A stretch of DNA of 64,000 nucleotides from Buddleja alternifolia (GCA_019426215.1 CM033391.1:10714708-10778707), one strand, 5' to 3'; positions 46,399-58,620 are shown, counted from the stretch's first letter. The notes: a model not told the origin generated them from the sequence alone. Numbers and translations: made by a program.

Positions 46399-47650
46399 AA
46401 TGATCACTAAAATCAATATCCTCTGAAGGAGGATCAGCTTCAGGCTCTGCGATTGATTCATGAGGAGCGGAGGCACTCACTGGTTCTTCAAGCGCTAGCT
46501 CTGGTTCTGCTGGAGTGTTTGTCTATCCCTTTGGAGTAGGCCACTGCGTGTGCTTACAAGTGAGCTGCACTTCCTCTTCTTCTTCTTCTTCCTCAGATTC
46601 TGGAGAAATCACAAACGTTGGAGGAGGAGAGGGAGAGGGAGATTTCTTCTTGGTCTCCTTCTTCTTAGGCTTCTTGTATGGCTTAGATAGCTCAGCGTCT
46701 TTCTTAGCAGCCTTCCTCTTTGGTCACTTGACCACCACCTCTTCTTCAGGTTGATCTAATGAGGAAGTCACTTGTTCCTCATCATCACCACGAAGTCTCG
46801 CTTCAGTGGCGAGTCACTTTTTCTTTTCTTTAGGGAGCGCTACACCACTGCGTCGCTTGGGGTTAAGCATCTAACCTATCTTCTTCTTGCCATAAAACTT
46901 TAGCGCTGGGACTTTTGTTCCCCCGAAATTAATAAAACCGCTAGCGCTAAGAATGAAACCTAACAAAATCCCGTAAGGCTTGGGATTGATCGATTGCTAA
47001 ATCGCTGCTTTGAAGCCATTGAAAACGTAACGAGCCTAGTTGATTTTAAACTTCGTCAGGATGGCTATCAGCATTTTGTACTGCAAATAAGAGATCTTTT
47101 CAAATGATCCTTTCCTGCACTCCACCATCTTTGCGCAGATGTCTACAAGAATGACATATTCTCTCTTCATGTCATTTTTTTTTAAGTTTGGCTCATACGC
47201 AGCAGCAACATCGTCTCTCCTGACTCTTTCCCAGATTTTGGTAGCATCTCCCAACGTTACTTCTTCAACTTCTCCACCATGAGTGGGAAATTTTAACAGA
47301 TCAACAAGAAGTTGGGAAGTGAGAACAAAAAGTTTTGGATCAAAAGGGAATACGTAAGTTATAGAGTTACCATCATCAGAAACGACAGCATTTTGGAAGA
47401 AGAAAAGGGCTTCTTTTGCATGAATTAAAGAGTGGGAGGTTAAAAAGGTTCTAAGTCCAGAACTTTCAATGAGAGGAAGGATTTCTCTCAAAAGGAAGTG
47501 TTGGTTGTCAAAGAGGTACTCCCAGTTTGCCAGGAATCCGGCATTAACTGTGACTGTTTTCTCAGTTTTGGACTTGGAAGATTTTCCAGCATCAGTTCTG
47601 GAAGATTTGGAAGACTTTGGTGCACCATTGGTGAAAAAAAAAAGGTTGAG

Positions 47651-48468
47651 CTTTTGAGAGGGAAAGAAGAAAAGCTTTTTGCCTTAGTAAATTTTTACAG
47701 CAGAGAATATGAAAGTGATAAAGTTTTTCTGTAAAAATTTGAAGGGTTTAAATAGAATAGCAAAAAGTAGCCTCTTAAATGCTCAATAATGGCCACGTGT
47801 ATATACAGTTAATCAAAAATGAAAAATATTGAATTTGAGCCGTTTAATCATAGAGACGAATGTGAAAATGGGCAATAAATTAGGATAACTGCTTTGGTAA
47901 TAAAATTTGAAGTTTGTAGTTACTTTTTTTCAAAGACGTTTGAAATTTTTGATTTCAGCGTGAGTTACAAGCGCCTGTTGGTACACTAACACGTACTCAA
48001 GCATGTGCAGTTGCTGAACCGCCTTTTTTTAGATAGGTATCATTAATCGTCAGTTTGATTTGATAAGAGCGCGTGGGCACTTGTCAAATCTTACCTTTTG
48101 GACTTATCCACACACTACCTTTAGCGATGAAAACAATGCATGAATTTCAAAAAAAGTTACTTAGCGTCAAAATGGAAATAATTTTAGTGCTGAAGTTTTT
48201 TTTTAGAATAAAGATAATTAAATCGCTTTTGAGAAAAAAAATTGTTTCATTAGCGATCAATTTGACATGCATAAAAGTAGACGCTGATGATCAATGCATA
48301 AAATTTGAAAATCAATTTTGATCATTGTCGCTTACTAACTGAAATAAGTACAATTTTAAAGTTCCCCCTAAAATTGATAACTCATTTCAATTTTGAAATC
48401 GCTTTAGACATTATAATAAAGTTGATCCCCCCTAAATTATATGCCTATGAAAGTATGATGCTTCATGA
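47651..48468 (-). other. Spacer between pol and extra ORF of SIRE-like element
   Basis: No ORF of interest. Two minus-strand purine runs, TTTAGGGGGGAT (about 48425-48436) and TTAGGGGGAAC (about 48361-48371), lie just after the pol stop and look like internal polypurine tracts. Confidence 0.55.
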
Positions 48469-49080
48469 TTAAGCGTTTAAATCATTCATACCTAATTCAC
48501 TTCTCAAAGTAAGCAAAAGTTGTTCGTTGAGCGCTTTGGTGAAGATATCTTCTGCCAATTGTTTATCAGTTCCAATGAAATGCATGGAGATATTTTTCTT
48601 TTGAACATGGTCACGCAAGAAATGGTAGTGAATGCCAATGTGTTTAGTTCTAGAATAAAGGACTGGGTTCTGGGTCATAGCTAAAGCGCTTTGGTTATCA
48701 CAATGGATTGGGGTAGGACCTAGGATAATTTCAGAATCTCTAAGTTGTTGCCCCATCCAAAGGATTTGTGCACAACAGCTTCCGGCGGCTACATACTGGG
48801 CTTCAGCTGTAGAAGTCACGATGAATTGTTGTTTCTTATTATGCCATAAAACCAACTTATCACCAAGAAATTGATATGTACCACTAGTACTTTTTCTATC
48901 TATTTTGCATCCTGCAAAATCTGTGTCTGAATAACCAATTAGTTCAAAAGGAGAGTCCTTTGGATACCATAAACCCACATTTTGTGTGCCTTTTAGGTAT
49001 TTAAGAATTCTCCTGGCAGCAATTAGGTGTGACTCTCTAGGATCAGCTTGAAAGCGTGCACACATGCATACCAAAAACAT
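48469..49080 (-). pseudogene. RNase H region of SIRE-like pol
   Basis: Open for 203 codons: LIAARRILKYLKGTQNVGLW, YSDTDFAGCKIDRKSTSGT, STAEAQYVAAGSCCAQILWM, DNQSAL, SRTKHIGIHYHFLRDHV and EDIFTKAL. These are the end of copia RT and the complete RNase H. The usual Glu-Ala-Glu of the catalytic STAEAEY is STAEAQY here, so one acidic residue is lost. The frame closes normally at 48469. Confidence 0.94.
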
Positions 49081-49920
49081 AATGTCAGTTCTACTAGTGG
49101 TAAGATAAAGAAGTGATCCAATGAGACCTCTATAATTAGTGATATCAATTTTTTCCCACTTTCATCTTTATCTAACTTAAGCGTTTGGCTCATTGGAATT
49201 TTTGAAGATGATGCATTTTCCATACTAATTTTTTTAATCATATCTCTTGTATATTTAGCTAGGTTTATAAATATGACATTAGGGAGTTGTTTAACTTGTA
49301 ATCCTAAGAAAAAGTTAATTCATCAATCATGCTCATTTCAAATTGATCTTGCATCATTTTCGAAAATTTCTCACACAATCGCTTTTAGTAGATCCGAAAA
49401 TAATATCATCAACATAAATTTGCACTAAGAGAATATCTTCGTTATGGGTAATTTTGAATAACATTGTATCAACGCTGCCTTTTGAAAAGCCTTTACCTAT
49501 AAGGAAGATAGAGAGAGAGCGTCATACCAAGCTTTTGGTGCTTGTTTAAGGCCATAAAGTGCCTTATCCAATTTGTAGACCATACTTTTACCATGGTTGT
49601 TGATAAATCCTATGTGTTGCTCCAGATATACTACTTTTTGGAGTTTACCATTCAGAAAAGCACTCTTCACGTCCATTTGATATACTGTGAATTTGTTGAA
49701 TACGGCAAATGCTAGGAACATCCAAATCCCTTCAAGACGGGCTACTGGGGCATAAGTTTCATCAAAGTCAATTCCCTCTTCTTGACAATACCCCTGAGCG
49801 ACTAATCTGGCTTTGTTTCTTACAACAATTCCATCTTCATCCATCTTGTTCCTGAAAACCCATCTAATCCCAATAACTCCTTGGTGAGTTGGCCTGGGAA
49901 CTAGCGTTCAAACCTTATTA
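49081..49920 (-). pseudogene. Reverse transcriptase of SIRE-like pol
   Basis: [36 protein letters not shown] and [15 protein letters not shown] at 49497-49844. Catalytic YVDDIIFGST is at about 49388-49417 in another frame. Stops and shifts lie between, so the enzyme is dead. Confidence 0.93.
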
Positions 49921-51248
49921 CGTTCAAATTGGTTAAGCTCCTCTTGCATCGCTTCTACCTAACTTGAATCACATAGCACTTCATCCACTTTCTTTGGTTC
50001 CATTTGAGATAGGAAACTTGCGAACATGGCCTCAATGAATGTAGCGGCTCTAGTCCTCACAAGAGCTCCAATATCTCGAATCGCTAGCTCTAGTGGATGA
50101 TCTCAAAAACATTTACAGTCTGGTTGGAAGGGGTTGAGAAACTCTTGGTTATCAACCGCTTGATCATCATTTGTCTCTTGCTTAGTCGCTTCATCATTCA
50201 CAGTTCCAATTTGCTCTTGATGATCATTCTCTTCATGATCATCAGCATCTCTTGCAATATCATCATTGATAGCCTCACGAGTAACCTTAGAATTGGGCAC
50301 AAAGATCTCATTATCCTCATCATCATCACTATCATCACGAAGATTGATTTGAGACGCTTGTTGGGAAAGATCTTCAATTCCTACATCATCAATACTAACC
50401 TTACTTAGCTCTTGGTTAGCATCATTAAACACAACATGAATATATTCCTCAACCTTCAATTTGATCTTATTTAGGATGCAAAAACTCTTTCCATTTTTGG
50501 CATAGCCGAGAAAGATTCCCTCATTCTTTAAGCTGTGAGATCCATTGTTATGAATGAAATATTTTGAACCAAATACATGAAAATAAAAAACGTTAGGCAT
50601 ACGTCCCTTCCATAACTCATATGGAGTATTTCCATGTTTCTTGTTGATCATACACTGGTTCTGAGTGTAGCAAGCGGTGTTGATTGCTTCAGCTCAAAAC
50701 CTTTGAGGCAGCTTGGACTCTGATAACATTGTCCTATCGACTTATTTAAGAGTTCTGTTCCATTGCTCAGCAACTCCATTCTGTTGAGGTGTTCTAGGGG
50801 CAGAATACTCATGAATTATTCCAAAAATCTGTACAAAACTTCTCAACAACATGGTTAGTAAATTCAGTTCCTCTATCGCTTGTAATTCTCATCACCTTTA
50901 AATCTTTTAAGATTTGTAATTGACGGACTAGCGATATGAGCTTGACACTAGTTTCATTTTTGGACGCTAAAAGTTCTACCTATGTATAGCGTGAGTAATC
51001 ATCAACTATTACTAGCGAATACTTTTTATCACTAACACTCATAAATTGAATAAGACCAAATAAATCCATATGCAATAGTTCAAGAATTCTAGAAGTAGAT
51101 AGATGAGGTTTCTTCTTAAAAGATTATTTAACTTGTTTACCCATTTAACATGCATCGCATAAGCGATTTTTCTGAAAGGAACCCTTAGGTAATCCCTCTA
51201 TAAGATTTAGCGATATTAACTGAGAGATTGTCATAAAGTTGAGGTGAT
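49921..51248 (-). pseudogene. Integrase of SIRE-like pol
   Basis: Core with LLHMDLFGLIQ, ITSDRGTEFTNHVV and a degenerate Glu region is read in pieces at 50740-51100. The C-terminal part is open at 50103-50651 (NTPYELWKGRMPN, YFHVFGSKYFIHN, FLGYAKNGKSF), followed by an acidic tail (DDSDDDEDNEIF). Several stops of the W-to-stop type. In the intact family it inserts cDNA with a 5-bp target duplication. Confidence 0.9.
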
Positions 51249-51690
51249 TCATTTTTCTATAACATAACCAACCAAATTCATTTTGACTTTAGCAATAAAG
51301 TAGTTATCAATTGTTGAACCCCAATCTAAAAAATAAACATTATGTGTTCTTTTTTCTTTCAATTTAGTAGATCCAGTCTTAGCATCGTTAACATAGCAAC
51401 AATCATTAGAGAATTTAACTTCAAAGTCTTTATCACAAAATTGACTAATGCTCAATAAATTATGTTTAAGACCCTCAACATAATATACGTCACTTATCAT
51501 GGTGTTCCCCCTATGCATGATACCTATACCTTTGGTTTTACCTTTGGAGTTGTCACAGAATATGACTTGAGGACCATTGGTTGCAAGATAGTTGATCAAA
51601 AGATCCTTTGAGACTGTCATGTGCCTTGAAGACCCACTATCGATGTACCAAATTGATGTATCGGTGCAGGCTCTAGGTACCTGCATTCAA
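51249..51690 (-). pseudogene. Protease and pre-integrase region of SIRE-like pol
   Basis: Active site TSIWYIDSGSSRHMT (DSG) near the start, then IFCDNSKGKTKGIGIM and VEGLKHNLLSISQFCDKDF, the standard copia protease followed by the GAG-pre-integrase segment. Open 145 codons. Confidence 0.93.
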
Positions 51691-51794
51691 AAGGCAGTTC
51701 TAATTCTTTTTAGGTACCTATTGTGACTTTGGTCCTTCAACGTTAGTAGCGTTAGTCTGAATTAAAACTTTCGGAAGCCATATTTGCCTAGTCT

Positions 51795-53905
51795 TCATTG
51801 CGGGGGGATCGACCTTTTCGGGTTTTGATTTGTGTTGTGTGTGCTTTTTAGGTGTATAGTAATATTCTTGATTATAGTTATAATCATAATCGTAATCATA
51901 ATCGTCATAGTACTGATAATATGACCTTGATCTTTATAGATATTGACGCTGGTATTTCTTTGGCGCAGGCTTAGGGTGCACCTTGGGCATTTAACGTTTA
52001 GCGTTTGATTCACACTTGCAAGGTTTCTTCTTATCATTTTGAGCTTTTGGATATACCTTCCTTTGTGAATCATTCACTTTCGTCTTTCCCTTGCCTGAGT
52101 CAGCTTTGGCTTTCTCATTTGGCCTCGTACCATTGTACTTTGGTTCATTCAGCGTTTAACTGCTTGAACTCTTCTCAAGGCTACACCTTTTCCTTGTTGG
52201 TTGCCATAACCTTAGATGTTTTTGATTTATTACCAAATTTATCAAAATCTAAACTGGTCTTTTCACCAAAAAGTCTAGTTACCTCAGTCACATTGTCTAG
52301 TTTTCTTGAAACTTTTGACAATGATGAGACGAGTTGTTCTGATTTGGCAAGTCTAGCAATGAGCTCAGCTTCTCTCTTGACTACCATATCAAGATCACTT
52401 TTCAACTGAGCGATCTCGATTTCAAGTCATTGGTTCTTCTCAATGCACTGTTGCCGAACTAGCAACTCGACTTTGAGCGTCACATTTTCACTTTTAATCA
52501 CTGAGATCTCATCTGTGTGTTCATGATATAGTCTGGCAGCACCTTGATAATCTTCATAATATTCATTGACCTTGTCAAGTAATTCTTCATAAGAAAGAGG
52601 ATTAGATAGTTCAGTGGATACCTCAGGTAGTGAGTCTTTAGACGCTTCTTCATCTATCTCCATAAAATAAATTAGCGCTGAGTCACTAGAAGACTCATCA
52701 TTGCTGCTTTTGTCAGAAGATTCTAGATCCTCTTCAAGTGCGGAGAATGGTTCAGATTCTGCTAGCAAACCTTGTTGACGAAGGTTGCTCTTGAATTGGT
52801 TTCTATCTAAGTGATCTTGCCTTGTGGGCTTAGATACATTTGGATAAGGGCAATTTACCTGGTAGTGCCTTGGTTTCCTGCAATTATAACAGAGATGAGT
52901 TCGCATTTTTTTTTCAATTGTTAACCTTTTAGAAACCACTGGCGCTAATAGATTCTGATTCAGAGACGGAGACACTTGGTACTGAGTCAATGCTGGAGGT
53001 TGAGGTGCAGAGTACACTGGCGCTTGATGTTGAGGCGCTTGTACAGGGGGAGGGTTTTGGTATGAAGTTTGTCCATTGGAATTTCTCTTCTCATATCTCA
53101 AGAATTTCTTAAACTTCTTAACCAATAAAGACATTTCTTTTTTCTCATTTGATTCTGCCACTTTCACCTCACTGGTCAATTTACCCTTACTTTTAGTAGT
53201 TGCAATTAACGCTCAGAATTTAATCGCTGAAGTTGACGTATCATTAACTTCTCCTAATTCAAATTCGAAAGCCCTTAGCTCCGAAAACGCATACTCTGGG
53301 GTCATGATATCCAACATCTGAGATTCTCTCATCAAAACCATCTTCATCAGATATTTGCTAGGAAGACTTCTAAAAATCTTATTGATCATTTCCTTATTGG
53401 TCAACTCCTTGTGCAATGACACTAACTCTATAATAAGTGAAGTAAACCTCGAATCCAATTGATCTAGCGTCTCATTGGGCTGTATCTTGAAATGCTCAAA
53501 TTTTTGCATGGCTATGGAGAGCTTGTTCTCCCTCATTTGTACAGATCTTTTATACACAGTAGCCAACTTATCCCATATCTCTTTTGAAGTTTTGCAAAGC
53601 TTGATTTTGTTGAACAATCCCTCATTATCTATCAACACTAAGTAGCGAGTGCTTCATTCAACATTATCCAAATCCACTCTTCTTCGATCATCTGGCATCT
53701 ATTCCACTTTTGGCTTCTCAACATAACCATCCAGAGTCGCTTCAGTCACTCTAGGGGGTCGAGTTATAACTTTCATAATCTGAATAGGGCCATCTGTAAT
53801 GACATCACACATTTCATTATCACATAAGCATAAATATGTAAATGCTCTAAGTTTCAATTAGTCATAGTTTGACTCAATCAACTTTGGCATCTTAGTAAAA
53901 GCCAT
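51795..53905 (-). pseudogene. gag of SIRE-like element
   Basis: ATG at 53905 (MAFTKMPKLIESNYD). A UBN2 domain spans 53213-53638 (SKEIWDKLATVYKRS, NETLDQLDSRFTSL, FRSLPSKYL). The zinc knuckle CYNCRKPRHYQVNC is near 52880. Then come an acidic stretch and a coiled coil (52181-52600). One frame holds from 53905 to 52181 apart from stops such as those at 53860, 53697, 53214 and 52427; all are TAA, TAG or TGA at Gln, Trp or Arg-like positions. The C-terminal part (51795-52150) is shifted. Confidence 0.9.
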
Positions 53906-53995
53906 GATATGTGATTTTCGAAAAAATCGACTAAGTTTGAAAAATGGATCTAAACAAGCAGTTACGCTCGGAAACGCTACGGTTTCTACTTCAAT

Positions 53996-54008
53996 CGCTC
54001 TGATACCA
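53996..54008 (-). other. Primer binding site of SIRE-like element
   Basis: Minus strand TGGTATCAGAGCG, complementary to initiator tRNA-Met, 5 bp from the 5' LTR. Confidence 0.92.
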
Positions 54009-54013
54009 CTTGG

Positions 54014-55088
54014 TGATCCCAAGTGGCATACGAAAGGGTTTACAGGGGGGATTGAATAGACCCTGAAGTCTTTTTCGACTTCAAATAGACTTTAGCTCCA
54101 CTTGAGATCTTCTTCAACAAACTTCTCTCACACAGAAATACTACTTACAAATATCAATAACTTTCTCACACAGATGAAAAAGGTTGAGGATTTCGTCACA
54201 GGATTTGTTTATTTTGAGAAGTTTAAACAACTTAGGATATCTCAATAATAGTGTAGGGTTCTTCTTTGAAGAGGTTTGAGATATCAGTGACTGTCTTTGG
54301 AATGTATGAAAAGTTTGAAGGATTTTTTGCTATGGAGCTTATAAGCTTTTCTTGACAGTATTTCAGTAGAGTTTTAACCTATTTCTTGGGTATATACCTG
54401 TGTATTTAGGGTTTGCTGAAGGGTACTATTTATAAAGATTTCTTGGGATTTTCCTGTTGGACACATGCAGGCGAGTGTCTCTCACGTAGTGAGTGAATAC
54501 TCCCTTTTTCTGACATTCCTGAAATTCTGCTGCAACGATTTGATATTATAGGTTTGAACTTTGAAACTCTGACAGCCTTAGCCAATAGGGTGTCTTTTCC
54601 GTATGCAATTTGTCCTTTTCACATTTAATGATCTTCTCAGGCATTTAATGCATTTGAATTTATTTTGCATTGGAAATAAATATCCATTGATGATTGCATT
54701 TAAGTCCTTAATGACTTCGAAATTTAGTTCAGGTGAATCTGATCCTTCAATCGTTTGATAACTTTGGGTGCTGATTCATGGCTCCTAAATGTCCTTAGCG
54801 TTTGGTAGTCGCTTAAGATAAATTTTCATCTTCACTTGACTTCAGACGCTGATCTTCAACTTCATCTCTGACAGACTCACCTAGAATTCTATCAGCGACT
54901 TAGTATTCAATACTTAGTCTAAAATCTACAAAGATAAAAATTACAAGCCTAATCTAGAAAATTACAACTTGATAACTTTGATAAACGCTTAGACATATTC
55001 TATTAAAGATAAACTTACATAATTTTTGGAATATAATATAAAGTCTATCTTGTCATCATCAAAACATCTAACATGAAATTTCCTAACA
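54014..55088 (-). repeat. 5' LTR of SIRE-like element
   Basis: 1075 bp, TGATCCCAAGTGG...CCTAACA on the plus strand. It lacks about 430 bp present in the 3' LTR: the sequence jumps from the GACTTCAAA region directly to CACTTGAGATCTTCTTC. Confidence 0.93.
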
Positions 55089-55501
55089 ATATATATATAT
55101 AACCTCTACATTCATCTCTAGTTTTGTGAATTGACTCTTTTTTATCCATTTTATGTCTCTTTATCCATCTTTTTAATCATCTCTGATTCTGTATCTAATT
55201 TTGTCTTCAATTACAATTCTAAATTTGTCTTTTTTTTTGTCTCTAGCTTAGTTTCGAATTGAATCTCTTAACATGTCTATAACTTAATTTATAATTGCAT
55301 CTCAAAATCTGTCTCTAATTAAATCAACCAATTTAATATAATAATAAAATAAATATTAAATTCTAACCCATACTCATTCACAAACAATAGGATCAAGACT
55401 CGAAAGATCTCATTTATAGTACCATAAGTGGCTACCTATACAATCCTAATTAACGTTTCTAAAATCAGACCGGTGATTAGGTCACTGGTCCAACCGGTTG
55501 A
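55089..55501. other. Spacer between the two large copia elements
   Basis: Begins with the (TA)n target tract. 55100-55340 is pyrimidine-rich with recurring GTCTCTAATT-like words. 55460-55500 has ACCGGTGATTAGGTCACTGG and CCAACCGGTTG. No gene; the last part abuts a truncated LTR. Confidence 0.6.
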
Positions 55502-56042
55502 AAACTAAGGATGTGAATGTCACCTAGACAGTCACGTGGACTTTCACCGAATCCCAATTGAGATCAATACGAACCTTTTAGTCACAAACAACATGCGATT
55601 ATAATCCCTTCACTATAACATCATGATCGAGTGAGAGTCATGGTTTGTGTCAAACTTAAGTGACTCGATATTATGCTTAATAAATTATAGTAAGATGAAA
55701 TTACTAAACTACCATTTGTGTTCCACACAATTTAATTTTTCTGCTTTGGCCAAAGACTTATAATTTCATTTACCTGTGATCGCATAGAACGTTAACTCAT
55801 TTACTACTCGAAACAGTGAATCCCATATTGTCAATCACTGAACAATTTCTACTTGTCCATGAGGAGTAAAAGCTCCCTCTTGATCACTCGGGACTTATTT
55901 ATTCAATACTTTATTAATGCCATTAAGATTGATATGAACAAAACAAATGCCTTTTATTAATTAAAGATAGTTTGTACAATATAAAGTAAAAAAGCCCTAA
56001 ACAATCTAATTCCTCATTGACATAGAGGGCATAATCCTAACA
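55502..56042 (-). repeat. Truncated 3' LTR of third copia
   Basis: 541 bp. Starts (minus strand) TGTTAGGATTATGCCC and follows the solo and right LTRs up to CACATCCTTAG, then stops; about 0.7 kb of the LTR's far end is missing compared with 62966-63700. Confidence 0.85.
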
Positions 56043-56054
56043 ATCTCTCACTTG
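56043..56054 (-). other. Polypurine tract of third copia
   Basis: Minus strand CAAGTGAGAGAT directly before the 3' LTR. Confidence 0.75.
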
Positions 56055-56107
56055 AACTTAATTCCAATCACTATGGTATCTAATACCCATCTTTTCTAGA
56101 TATAGCT

Positions 56108-56640
56108 CTAGCACCGCCTGGATAGTGGATTGGTAAGCGGGTCAGCAACATTATTTGTTGAATCTATTCTCTGCACGATGATGTCACCTCTTCCAATAGT
56201 CTCTCTAATGATGTGATATCTTCTCTCAATGTGTTTGGATTTGTTGTGAGACCTGGGTTCTTTGGCTTGCGCGATGGCTCTATTTTTGTCATAGAAAAGT
56301 TGCAATGGGAGCTCCATGCTAGGAACCACTTGAAGTTCTGCCACAAACTTCTTTATCCAAACAGTATCTTTGGCAATCTCCGAGGCAGCCACATATTCAG
56401 CTTCAGTGGTCGAATCAGCAGTTTTGCTTTGCTTGGAATTTTTCCAACTCACTGTTCCATCATTTAAAATGAATACAAACCCCGAGATGGATTTTTGGTC
56501 ATCGATGTCTGACTGAAAGTTGGAGTCAGTGTAACTTTCCACCTTTAGTTCCCCATCTCCATATATCAAACACATATCCTTAGTTCTCCTCAAGTACTTA
56601 AGGTTACACTTTATAGTGATCCAATGCTTTTCTCCTGGGT
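56108..56640 (-). pseudogene. RNase H of third copia
   Basis: 161 open codons: ESYTDSNFQSDIDDQKSISG, FILNDGTVSWKNSKQ, DSTTEAEYVAASEIAKDTVW, KSKHIERRYHIIRE and the end DPLTNPL. Catalytic acidic residues (D in YTDS, E in TEAEY) are kept. Confidence 0.93.
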
Positions 56641-57700
56641 TAGCTTAAAACCTACTTACCACGCTCACAGCATAGGCAATTTCTGGTCTCGTGCATACCA
56701 TAGCATACATGAGACTCCCTACAGTAGATGCATAAGGGACTCTATTAATTTGTTTTGATCATCCATACTTTGAGGACTCATCAATTCTGAGAGATGAAGT
56801 CCATGTCTCATGGGCAACAGGCCTCTTTTAGAATCTTCTATTCTGAATCTTTTTAGAACATTTTCTAAGTAGAGGGCTTGGGAGAGCCCTGTTTTTCTAT
56901 TCGCTCTATCCCTATAGATGCGAATTCCAAAGATATAGGTGGCCTCTCATAAGTCTTTCATGGAAATGTGTTTGAGAGCCATACTTTGACTAAAGTCAGT
57001 ATACCTACATCATTTCCTATCAGTAGAATGCCGCCTACATATAAGACCAAAAATGATATTTTACTCCCACTAGTTTTCTTCTAAGCGTATGTTTCATCTT
57101 CGTTCTTGATGAAGCCGTAGTTCCTAACTTCTTCATCAAAATGGAGATTCCAGCTTCGTGCTTGTTTGAGTCCATAGATGGATCTATTTAATTTACACAC
57201 CTTATGAGAATCTTCATTGGATACGAAACCTTTGGGATGTTCCATATAGATGTCTACCTCGAGGAATCCATTTAAGAACGTGGTCTTCACATCCATTTTT
57301 TAGATTTCATAATCTAGTTATGTGGCTATTGCAAGCAGAATCCTGATGGATTTGATCATAGCTACTGGTGAGAAAGTTTCATCTTAGTCAATGCTATCCT
57401 TTTGACTATACACATTCACCACTAGCATGGCATTATAGGTATCCACCTTACCATCCGGGTCAATCTTTCTGTTGTAAATCCATTTACAACCTAGCGGTGC
57501 AATGCCCCCGGGGCGGTCTACTAGCGTCCAGCTTTGGTTTGAACCCATCTCCATCTTCATAGCCTCGAGACATTTCGCAGAGTCTATGTTTACCATTGCA
57601 TGTTCGAAAGTAGAGGGATCATCTCTATAGTTTCCTTCAGCTATGGCATACAAATTATGCTCTCCCTATAGCAGATAACCATATCTCTCAGGTTGTTGAG
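56641..57700 (-). pseudogene. Reverse transcriptase of third copia
   Basis: LEAMKMEMGSNQSWTLVD and GCKWIYNRKIDPDGKVDTY at 57384-57653; MDVKTTFLNGFLEVDIYMEH and NRSIYGLKQARSW at 57081-57296. The catalytic YVDD region near 57000-57060 is badly degraded. Frames change at least twice. Confidence 0.92.
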
Positions 57701-57772
57701 ATACTCTACTTGATCTACGCGATGGTGGTTGCATTTAGGTAGGTTCATTTTGATTTTCTTAAATAGAGGTCT

Positions 57773-58620
57773 TTAAAGGGGTTTCACAATAATCTTTCTT
57801 CTTGCACCACCTTCTCGAAAGAATTCATCTTTGAGAAAGTAAGCATGTAATTCCACAATAACTCTTTGATCATCGTGTAGGTAGAAGAGGTACCCCACAA
57901 AATATTCTGGGAAACTAACGAATTGACCTTTTAAAGATCTATCTTCCAATTTCTCTATTTTTGTCTTTTTCACATAGGCTGGACAATCTCATATTCTTAT
58001 GTGTTTAAGACTTGGTGTATTTCCACTCCATAGATCATAAGGAGTTTTAGGAACAAACCTAGATGGACACCTGTTCAAGATGTGTGCTACATTAATCAAC
58101 GCATGGCCCCACAATGATATGAGAAGATTCGTATAGCTGAGCATCGATCGAACCATATCCAATAGTGTTTTATTTCGGCGCTGAGCTACCCCATTAAGTT
58201 GTGGAGTCACAAGAGAAGTTAATTGTAATACTATTCCCTATTCTATCAAGAACTCACCAAATTCGGCACTCATGTATTCTTAACCTCAATCTAATCGTAG
58301 TGTTTTGATATGTTTACCAGTTTGGTTTTCAATTTAAGCTTTGAATTCTTCAAACCATTCAATAGATTCAGATCTATGCTTCATTAAGTATACAAGACCA
58401 TACCTAGAATGGTTGTCAATAAATGTTATAAAGTATTGAAAACTTTCGTGAGCCATTTCACAGAAAGGCCCACAAAAGTCAGTATGTATTAAACCAAGGA
58501 CTTCATTAGCTCGTTCAAAATGCCCCGTGAAGGGTGACCTAGTCATTTTTTCTTTGAGAGAAGATTCGCAAGTGGGAAATGGGTCCGACCCTAATGTGCT
58601 TATTAGCCATCTTTCTCAAG
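57773..58620 (-). pseudogene. Integrase of third copia
   Basis: Core begins HTDFCGPFCEMAHE and FITFIDNHSRYGLVYLM (58334-58546), then after degenerate sequence NGVAQRRNKTLLDMVRSM, HILNRCPSRFVPKTPYDLW (57989-58210). In-frame TGA after KHIRI stands for Trp, then SLKGQFVSFPEYFVGYLF. The usual NGVAERRN has Gln instead of Glu, so the catalytic acid is lost. Confidence 0.92.

Larger units (their letters stand above)
41031..47650 (-). pseudogene. Extra intron-containing ORF (env-like position), function unknown
   Basis: A long decayed frame downstream of pol. N-terminal part from about 47650: Lys/Ser-rich start, then FLANWEYLFDNQHFLLREIL, VFPFDPKLFVLTSQLLVDLL and KREYVILVDICAKMVE, faintly like plant 'putative transposon protein' domains. 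Next a basic/acidic linker (KPYKKPKKKETKKKSPSPSP, Glu run), then RVINFFPRGYDLEGKFYYAW. The C-terminus is TSNKRKR-stop at 41031. Two 80-bp introns (46319-46398, 46059-46138) must be removed to keep the frame. Stops are all of the W/Q/R-to-stop kind. It is broken by the solo LTR (41399-43169) and a 489-bp duplication. No membrane segment seen, so 'envelope' is only positional. Confidence 0.65.
39289..55088 (-). mobile_element. SIRE/Maximus-like copia element with an extra ORF
   Basis: 15.8 kb on the minus strand between LTRs at 39289-40789 and 54014-55088. Order in its sense: LTR, tRNA-Met PBS, gag, protease, integrase, RT, RNase H, extra ORF, PPT, LTR. Large size, a WYIDSGSSRHMT protease site, a CX2CX4HX4C Gag knuckle and an ORF in the env-like position fit SIRE/Maximus. 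It is inserted in a (TA)n tract on both sides, so the target duplication is ATATA or similar. It contains a 1771-bp solo LTR of another copia family at 41399-43169. Confidence 0.93.

Noticed and set aside
47036..47491. Calling the extra ORF an envelope gene
   Set aside because: Only its position is env-like; no signal peptide, transmembrane segment or fusion-type motif was seen.
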